Shown here in pieces: positions 6,691-10,976 of a stretch of DNA of 10,976 bases; within the stretch, counting starts at the first letter, position 1, and every line of letters starts with the position of its first letter. The notes beneath the pieces were generated by a model. That model had not been told where the DNA came from and did no database searches. It saw only the letters and a list, made by a program, of their open reading frames with translations. Source of the stretch: Paracoccaceae bacterium (GTDB lineage Bacteria; Pseudomonadota; Alphaproteobacteria; Rhodobacterales; Rhodobacteraceae); the NCBI GenBank assembly GCA_021648225.1, contig JAKITE010000096.1, positions 1 through 10,976 on the forward strand, given 5' to 3'. Position numbers and translations under genes: made by a program.

Positions 6691-6699
6691 GGGGTTTCC

Positions 6700-6721
6700 A
6701 AAATGAATGAGCGTTCATTTT
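6700..6721. promoter_or_regulatory. TetR-type operator overlapping the valine-operon start site
   Basis: AAAATGAA (6700-6707) and TTCATTTT (6714-6721) are perfect 8-base inverted arms with a 6-base centre TGAGCG. The TGAA(T/C)G...TTCA pattern resembles sites of TetR-family regulators of fatty-acid and branched-chain acyl-CoA genes. It covers the predicted transcription start and ends 10 bases before the first start codon, so binding would block initiation. No TetR gene is in the window, so the regulator is encoded elsewhere. Confidence 0.65.
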
Positions 6722-6750
6722 ATTGTAGGAAACAGCGCCTGTCGGGTCAA
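6722..6750 (-). promoter_or_regulatory. Sigma-70-type promoter of the valine operon
   Basis: On the minus strand, a -35 box TTGACC (6750-6745) and a -10 box TACAAT (6727-6722) are separated by exactly 17 bases. The predicted start near 6715 lies inside the palindrome and gives a leader of about 25 bases before the ATG at 6690. Each hexamer is one base from the consensus. Confidence 0.75.
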
Positions 6751-6816
6751 GTAGGGTGCGTGGTTTCCCACGCACCGAAGCTTGGTATAGCCGTGCGTGG
6801 AGACCACGCACCCTAC
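6751..6816. repeat. Nested inverted repeat (double hairpin, REP-like element)
   Basis: Two self-complementary arms face each other. Hairpin 1 is GGTGCGTGG (6755-6763), loop TTTC, then CCACGCACC (6768-6776). Hairpin 2 is GTGCGTGG (6793-6800), loop AGA, then CCACGCAC (6804-6811). The arms are also complementary to one another as a whole, from GTAGGG (6751-6756) to CCCTAC (6811-6816), around a 16-base spacer, so one large stem or a cruciform can form. It lies 4-69 bases after the mmsA stop and just upstream of the next promoter; it could stop or protect the mmsA transcript. The layout is that of dispersed intergenic repeats, but only one copy is in the window. Confidence 0.8.
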
Positions 6817-6819
6817 GGA

Positions 6820-8319
6820 TTACTCCATTGTCGGAATAGAGAAATTCGCGCCTTCCTTTGCACCTGATGGCCAGCGCGATGTCACGGTTTTGGTGCGGGT
6901 ATAAAATTTGAACGCATCCGGTCCGTGCTGGTTCAAATCGCCAAAGGCCGATTTTTTCCAGCCACCAAAGGTGTGATAGGCCAAGGGCACCGGAATCGGC
7001 ACGTTAACGCCAACCATGCCAACATTGATGCGGCTGGCAAAATCACGCGCTGTGTCGCCGTCGCGGGTGAAAATCGCGGTGCCGTTGCCGTATTCGTGGT
7101 CCATGGTATAACCCACGGCTTCCTCATAGGTTTTGGCCCGCACCGTTGAAAGAACCGGCCCGAATATTTCCTGTTTGTAAATATCCATATCGGTGGTGAC
7201 ATTATCAAATAATGACGCGCCGACAAAAAACCCGTCTTCATAACCTTGCAGGCTAAATCCGCGCCCGTCCACCACCAGATTCGCGCCTTGATCGACACCC
7301 GATTGCACAAGGCCGTTGATTTTTTCCTTGGCAGCAGCGGTAATCACCGGCCCAAAATCAACATCGTCACCCGATGTATAAGGCCCGATTTTCAGGCTCT
7401 CGACCCGCGGCGCAAGGGCTGCAATCAAACGATCAGCAGTGTCTTCGCCAACCGGCACCGCCACCGAAATAGCCATGCAGCGTTCGCCCGCTGCGCCGTA
7501 TCCGGCCCCGATCAGGGCATCGACAACATTGTCCATATCTGCATCGGGCATGATGATGGCGTGGTTTTTCGCACCACCAAATGCCTGCACCCGTTTGCCT
7601 TTGGCACAACCGCCGCCGTAAATATACTGGGCAATCGGGGTCGAACCCACAAACCCGATCGATTGAATTACCGGATGATCAATAATCGCATCCACGGCCT
7701 CTTTGTCGCCATTTACCACCTGCATGATGCCTTTTGGCAGGCCTGCTTCTTCCATCAGTTCGGCCAGCATGATCGGCACGCTCGGGTTACGCTCGGACGG
7801 TTTTAGAATAAACGCATTGCCACAGGCAATGGCCGGCGCAAACATCCACATCGGAATCATCGCCGGAAAGTTAAACGGTGTAACCCCCGCACAAACGCCA
7901 AGCGCCTGTTTCATGGAATACATATCAATGCCCGGGCCAGCCCCGTCGGTATATTCGCCCTTCAGCAATTGCGGCGCGCCGATGCAATATTCGACCACCT
8001 CCAGCCCGCGAATAACATCGCCTTTGGCATCGGGCAGGGTTTTGCCGTGTTCACGCGACAGGGCCTCGGCAAGTTTGTCCATATCGCGGTGCAGCAGGTC
8101 GACCATTTTCATAAACACGCGCGCACGGCGTTGCGGGTTTTTGGCTGCCCAAGCGGGCTGTGCGGCCTCGGCATGTTTGACAGCAATGTCCATTTCCGCG
8201 GCACTGGCCAGCGGCGTGCGGGCAATTACCTCACCAATGGCGGGGTTGTAAACATCGGCAAAACGCCCCGATGTGCCGTTAACATGTTCACCGTTAAGAT
8301 AATGGGTAAGTTCCTGCAT
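6820..8319 (-). CDS. mmsA: Methylmalonate-semialdehyde dehydrogenase (CoA-acylating)
   Basis: Converts methylmalonate semialdehyde to propionyl-CoA with NAD and CoA, the last dedicated step of valine degradation. At 499 residues it matches family length. Features of the aldehyde dehydrogenase fold include TPFNFPAMIPMWMFAPAIAC (147-166), the NAD-site KPSERNPS (173-180), FVGSTPIAQYIY (223-234), and the catalytic cysteine C281 in GAAGERCMAIS. The segment where other aldehyde dehydrogenases have the general-base glutamate of ELGGK reads FGGAKNH (247-253), as in CoA-acylating MmsA enzymes. The ATG at 8319 is chosen because AGGAGG stands 6 bases before it; an upstream in-frame ATG lacks this. Only the repeat element and promoter separate it from the rest of the pathway genes on the same strand. 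Confidence 0.96.
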   Translation of the reverse strand: MQELTHYLNGEHVNGTSGRFADVYNPAIGEVIARTPLASAAEMDIAVKHAEAAQPAWAAKNPQRRARVFMKMVDLLHRDMDKLAEALSREHGKTLPDAKGDVIRGLEVVEYCIGAPQLLKGEYTDGAGPGIDMYSMKQALGVCAGVTPFNFPAMIPMWMFAPAIACGNAFILKPSERNPSVPIMLAELMEEAGLPKGIMQVVNGDKEAVDAIIDHPVIQSIGFVGSTPIAQYIYGGGCAKGKRVQAFGGAKNHAIIMPDADMDNVVDALIGAGYGAAGERCMAISVAVPVGEDTADRLIAALAPRVESLKIGPYTSGDDVDFGPVITAAAKEKINGLVQSGVDQGANLVVDGRGFSLQGYEDGFFVGASLFDNVTTDMDIYKQEIFGPVLSTVRAKTYEEAVGYTMDHEYGNGTAIFTRDGDTARDFASRINVGMVGVNVPIPVPLAYHTFGGWKKSAFGDLNQHGPDAFKFYTRTKTVTSRWPSGAKEGANFSIPTME

Positions 8320-8477
8320 TGCTGCCTCCTGTAAAATCCTTGCGGAGTTTACGCCATTGAGCCCAAAGGGAAAGGGCAAATTATGACCAGATGGTAAAAT
8401 AGATTAGGTCCACGGATTTCTTGACACATATCGCGCTTCGCGGCACTGTTGGGAAACGGAACCAACGGGAGAACATC

Positions 8478-8915
8478 ATGCAGGTCAGACATATTTTGCA
8501 AACCAAAACGCAAAAAGGCATTTTGACAATCAAACCGGAGGATACCATCAGCAATGCTGCCGGCATTCTGTCGGAAAAGCGTATCGGTGCGCTGATTGTT
8601 TCAAATAATGGTAAATCGGTTGATGGTATCCTGTCAGAACGCGATATCGTGCGCGAAATCGGCAAAAACGGCGTTGGCTGCATGTCGGATTGTGTAAGCA
8701 AATACATGACCAAAACCGTGGTGGCCTGTGGCCCGAATGACAAGGTTATCCTGTTGATGTCAAAAATGAGCGAAGGCAGGTTTCGCCATATGCCGGTGGT
8801 TGATAATGGTGAATTGATCGGCGTGGTTTCAATTGGCGATGTGGTCAAGGCCCGTATCGAATCGATTGAACAGGAAAATGCCGCCCTGACCGATATGATT
8901 CATGGCAATGTTTGA
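8478..8915 (+). CDS. Tandem CBS-domain protein
   Basis: A 145-residue protein made almost only of two CBS domains, at about residues 1-62 (TIKPEDTISNAAGILSEKRI then GALIVSNNGKSVDGILSERD) and 75-128 (VACGPNDKVILLMSKMSEGR then FRHMPVVDNGELIGVVSIGD). Each ends in the usual G(I/V)(L/V)S...D-(I/V)V pattern. Paired CBS domains bind adenosine nucleotides and regulate partner proteins, or act alone as energy sensors; no partner is fused or adjacent here. The ATG at 8478 follows GGGAG at good spacing; a longer frame from a TTG at 8421 is less likely. It is divergent from mmsA and ends 6 bases before the convergent secreted-protein gene. Confidence 0.92.
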   Translation: MQVRHILQTKTQKGILTIKPEDTISNAAGILSEKRIGALIVSNNGKSVDGILSERDIVREIGKNGVGCMSDCVSKYMTKTVVACGPNDKVILLMSKMSEGRFRHMPVVDNGELIGVVSIGDVVKARIESIEQENAALTDMIHGNV

Positions 8916-8921
8916 TTGCGT

Positions 8922-9674
8922 CTAGTTGCAGACCCGCCACAGGAAATCCAATGCCTCGCGTGAGCCTTGTAGCGAAAATGTTACCACATTCCCAACGTTT
9001 CCATTTCCCCAGTTTTCGGAAATGGTCAGGCTGCGCCCTGCGGCCATTGCTTCGATTATGCCGCCATCCCAGAAAATCTCGTTATAAAGCGTTGAATACA
9101 AGGATTGCCCGTCGCTGGATTGCCTGAAAGCAAATGTCTCGCCGCGCTGACCATCCACCGAAAACACAATATTGGTGGCGCTGGCACTGCTATATCCGGT
9201 TAACCGGGCGGTGGGAATTGAACCAGATGTGCAGGCGATATTCAGGGTTGTTAACCCATTGCTAATTCCGGCACCGGCATCGGTAAAAATCCAGGCCCCG
9301 GCAGCCACAGGCGCAGCAGTTTCGCAGGTGCGCCAGTTCATCACCCTTGACGGGGTGTTAATGGAAACCCCCCTAGCGGTGCGCGAAATCAGGATTTCTT
9401 CGGTATATTTATTGCCTTCGGCGCTGCAAATCGTGGTGTATTGCACCGCATCCATGCCGGTAATCGGGCGAGGATTGCCAAGCGCGCAGCGGCTTTCGAC
9501 CCCGTAAAGAAACCCGCCTCGAATCGCTAGCGCCCCACCATCCATGCCGATCTGGCTTTCTTGACAAGACCAGTTCGCAGCGCTGATATCCGGCTGATAC
9601 AACCCGTCAAAATTTTGTGCATTTGCAGCAATTCCGGTAAATGTCAGGGCCAACACCAAAAAAATATTCTTCAT
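8922..9674 (-). CDS. Secreted hypothetical protein with six cysteines
   Basis: I do not recognise a characterised family. The 250-residue protein starts with a clear Sec signal peptide (KNIFLVLALTFTGIAANA, cut probably after residue 19, before QNFDGLYQPD). The mature part has cysteines at 37, 63, 83, 117, 148 and 249, an even number that suits up to three disulfide bonds in the periplasm. Two halves can be guessed: about 25-120 (NWSCQE, GGFLYGVESRC, TTICSAEG) and 145-250 (LNIACTSG to DFLWRVCN). Glycine, serine and asparagine are frequent and the rest looks beta-rich. The ATG at 9674 is preferred to a frame opening 12 codons earlier because GGGGAA precedes it. No enzyme motif is seen. An FNR-type box upstream hints at oxygen control. 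Confidence 0.8.
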   Translation of the reverse strand: MKNIFLVLALTFTGIAANAQNFDGLYQPDISAANWSCQESQIGMDGGALAIRGGFLYGVESRCALGNPRPITGMDAVQYTTICSAEGNKYTEEILISRTARGVSINTPSRVMNWRTCETAAPVAAGAWIFTDAGAGISNGLTTLNIACTSGSIPTARLTGYSSASATNIVFSVDGQRGETFAFRQSSDGQSLYSTLYNEIFWDGGIIEAMAAGRSLTISENWGNGNVGNVVTFSLQGSREALDFLWRVCN

Positions 9675-9719
9675 ACTGTTCCCCTCGTATGGTCCCGAAT
9701 CGGTTTGCATCGCAATTAA

Positions 9720-9759
9720 ATTATCAACGGGGCAGGTTTGCTGTAATGATTTGGATCAA
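9720..9759 (-). promoter_or_regulatory. Predicted FNR-type box and -10 for the secreted-protein gene
   Basis: ATGAT-TTGG-ATCAA at 9746-9759 matches the FNR consensus TTGAT-N4-ATCAA at 9 of 10 positions. On the minus strand a GATAAT hexamer at 9725-9720 places a start near 9713, with the box centred about 40 bases upstream, close to the class II activator position at -41.5. The leader to the ATG at 9674 would be about 39 bases. The box could instead serve coaD on the other strand, where no clear -10 is seen. Confidence 0.5.
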
Positions 9760-9859
9760 GGGCCTGCATTTGCTGGAAATAGGCAAAATACAGAACCGCT
9801 ATTGACCCAGGCGGGATATTGTTGTCAGGATCAAGAAATGGGTTTTTACAGGGGGAACC

Positions 9860-10354
9860 ATGCGCACAGGTTTATATCCGGGCACGTTTGATCCGGTTAC
9901 AGTCGGGCATCTGGATATCATAAAACGTGCCTGCTCGCTGGTTGATAGACTGGTAATCGGGGTTGCGATTAACCGTGATAAAGGACCGCTGTTTTCATTG
10001 GAAGAACGGGTCAAGATGATCGAGACCGAAAGCTCCGAAATTGCCGTGGAAACCGGCATCGAAATCATCGTGCATCCGTTTGACAACCTGCTGATCCATT
10101 GCGCTGCCGAAGTGGGGGCAGGGGTTATTATTCGCGGATTGCGGGCCGTGGCGGATTTTGAATATGAATATCAAATGGTTGGCATGAACCGCGCCATGAA
10201 TGACGATATCGAAACGGTGTTTTTGATGGCCGAGGCCCAGCATCAGGCCATTGCCTCAAAACTGGTAAAGGAAATCGCCCGTCTTGGCGGTGATATAACC
10301 AAATTTGTAACCCCCCGCGTTGCAAAAGCGCTTGCTGAAAAACTGCAAAAATAG
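9860..10354 (+). CDS. coaD: Phosphopantetheine adenylyltransferase
   Basis: Transfers AMP from ATP to 4'-phosphopantetheine to make dephospho-CoA, the penultimate step of CoA synthesis in the cytoplasm. The 164-residue length is normal. The nucleotidyltransferase motif is at the start (GLYPGTFDPVTVGHLDII, residues 4-21, with T14-V-G-H17), followed by the substrate segment GVIIRGLRAVADFEYEYQM and the C-terminal IASKLVKEIARLGGDITKFV, matching ISSSLVKEVAR-type sequences in E. coli CoaD. A GGGGG ribosome binding site lies just before the ATG. Placement next to a cyclophilin gene is common in related genomes as far as I recall. Its upstream gene is on the other strand, so it has its own promoter, which I cannot place. 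Confidence 0.97.
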   Translation: MRTGLYPGTFDPVTVGHLDIIKRACSLVDRLVIGVAINRDKGPLFSLEERVKMIETESSEIAVETGIEIIVHPFDNLLIHCAAEVGAGVIIRGLRAVADFEYEYQMVGMNRAMNDDIETVFLMAEAQHQAIASKLVKEIARLGGDITKFVTPRVAKALAEKLQK

Positions 10355-10383
10355 CCGTCCCTCGCGGGCCAGGCCCTCGGCTA
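10352..10383. repeat. Inverted repeat at the coaD stop
   Basis: TAGCCG (10352-10357, including the stop codon) pairs with CGGCTA (10378-10383); the interior contains a GGG...CCC core (GGGCCAGGCCC). No T-run follows. It may shape the 3' end of the coaD mRNA. Confidence 0.45.
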
Positions 10384-10397
10384 CGCCAATCGGGCAG

Positions 10398-10425
10398 TTT
10401 TTCCGCGGGTCTTCGCCCGGAAAAA
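10398..10425. repeat. Hairpin with A/T-rich outer stem after coaD
   Basis: TTTTTCC (10398-10404) pairs with GGAAAAA (10419-10425). Inside it, GGG (10407-10409) pairs with CCC (10416-10418), leaving a 2-base GC bulge and the loop TCTTCG. The position, 44 bases after the coaD stop, fits a terminator, but no T-run lies after the stem, so the function is open. Confidence 0.45.
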
Positions 10426-10455
10426 ATTGTCGCTGCGCTAAATCCTTCTTTGTTG

Positions 10456-10542
10456 CCTAAATACTCGCGCCGCAGGCTGGCCTGACCGAGCGCAGCGAGG
10501 CCATGCCCAAGCGAAGCGCGGGAGAGCTATCTCGTATTTAGG
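10456..10542. repeat. Outer/inner inverted-repeat module between coaD and the cyclophilin gene
   Basis: CCTAAATAC (10456-10464) and GTATTTAGG (10534-10542) are perfect 9-base outer arms, 69 bases apart. Inside them TGGCCT (10478-10483) pairs with AGGCCA (10498-10503), and the stretch between and after is rich in GCGAAGCGCGG-like runs. The nested arrangement suggests a folded leader or an intergenic repeat element, not a gene; no open frame here is convincing. Confidence 0.5.
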
Positions 10543-10600
10543 GCTTCCATTTTTCTGCCTGATGCTTATTTTGCAGCCAAACCAGATACAGGAGCGCCAG

Positions 10601-10976
10601 ATGGCCGATATCAAAGATCCAGAAAATACCATTATCATCGAACTGAAAGACGGCAATGTTATTATTGAATTGCTGCCCGATGTGGCCCCAGACCATACGG
10701 CCCGCATGAAAGAGCTGGCGCGCAGCGGTCAATATGACAACGTGGCGTTCCACCGTGTAATTCCCGGTTTCATGGCCCAGACCGGCGATGTGGCCAATGG
10801 CAACATGGAAAAAGATTTCAATCTGGGTCGGGCGGGCACCGGCGCGTCTGATCTGCCCAATGTCAAAGCTGAATTTTCCAGCCTGCCGTTTGATCGCGGT
10901 GTTTTGGGTGCCGCGCGTTCCCAGAACCCCGACAGCGCCAATTCGCAGTTTTTCCTGATGTTCGCCGAAGGCCATT
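10601..10976 (+). CDS. Cyclophilin-type peptidyl-prolyl cis-trans isomerase (3' truncated by window)
   Basis: Catalyses cis-trans isomerisation of prolyl bonds to assist protein folding. About 125 residues are visible: a start MADIKDPENTIIIELKDGNV, then YDNVAFHRVIPGFMAQTGD with the catalytic arginine in FHRVI, and the late motif SANSQFFLMFAEGH, at which the window ends. These are core cyclophilin motifs; roughly the last 40 residues are missing. There is no signal peptide, so this is the cytoplasmic (PpiB-like) type. AGGAG (10590-10594) is placed 6 bases before the ATG. It is downstream of coaD but separated by a 246-base structured region, so independent transcription is likely. Confidence 0.95.
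   Translation, partial: MADIKDPENTIIIELKDGNVIIELLPDVAPDHTARMKELARSGQYDNVAFHRVIPGFMAQTGDVANGNMEKDFNLGRAGTGASDLPNVKAEFSSLPFDRGVLGAARSQNPDSANSQFFLMFAEGH

Noticed and set aside
8380..8385. CATAAT (minus strand) as the -10 box of mmsA
   Set aside because: No -35-like hexamer is present at 16-18 bases, so it is left out of the features.
8421..8450. TTGACA as a -35 box for the CBS-domain gene, with a CGCG-CTT-CGCG palindrome inside the spacer
   Set aside because: No acceptable -10 hexamer lies 16-18 bases downstream (best is CACTGT), so the promoter cannot be supported.
1..10976. CRISPR array, transposase, integrase, phage genes, toxin-antitoxin pair, tRNA or rRNA genes
   Set aside because: None of the direct repeats, protein motifs or RNA gene signatures expected for these could be found on either strand.

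Overview
This looks like an ordinary, mostly housekeeping chromosomal stretch of an alphaproteobacterium, most likely Rhodobacterales (Roseobacter-like) with moderate GC. That rests on the gene families, on the compact valine-degradation cluster, and on a coaD gene followed by a cyclophilin gene. The genus cannot be set from the sequence alone. I did not find a defence island, prophage, CRISPR array, tRNA, rRNA or complete transposable element. The most interesting signals are regulatory sites and intergenic structures, not a new gene system.

Left part (1-2410). The 3' end of uvrA runs into an AraC-type regulator with a 4-base overlap. On the opposite strand follow a DUF1801 protein and a VOC (glyoxalase-fold) protein, also overlapping by 4 bases, whose tail overlaps the AraC gene. 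After a short intergenic region comes a small unrecognised protein with a lysine-rich centre. A strong hairpin separates it from the next, convergent gene.

Centre (2411-8319, all minus strand). Reading in the direction of transcription: mmsA (methylmalonate-semialdehyde dehydrogenase), an inverted-repeat element, then an operon. The operon has a good sigma-70-type promoter with a TetR-type palindrome over its expected start site. It encodes a 78-residue two-helix membrane protein, isobutyryl-CoA dehydrogenase, 3-hydroxyisobutyryl-CoA hydrolase, 3-hydroxyisobutyrate dehydrogenase and a Crp/Fnr-family regulator, with very short gaps or overlaps throughout. The enzymes convert isobutyryl-CoA (from valine) to propionyl-CoA; only the methacrylyl-CoA hydration step has no dedicated gene here. 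A terminator-like hairpin follows the regulator, and then a small DUF2892 membrane protein preceded by two palindromes.

Right part (8478-10976). A two-CBS-domain protein (plus strand) converges with a secreted protein that has six cysteines (minus strand) and an FNR-type box upstream. Then come coaD (phosphopantetheine adenylyltransferase), a 246-base intergenic region rich in inverted repeats, and the start of a cytoplasmic cyclophilin that runs off the window.
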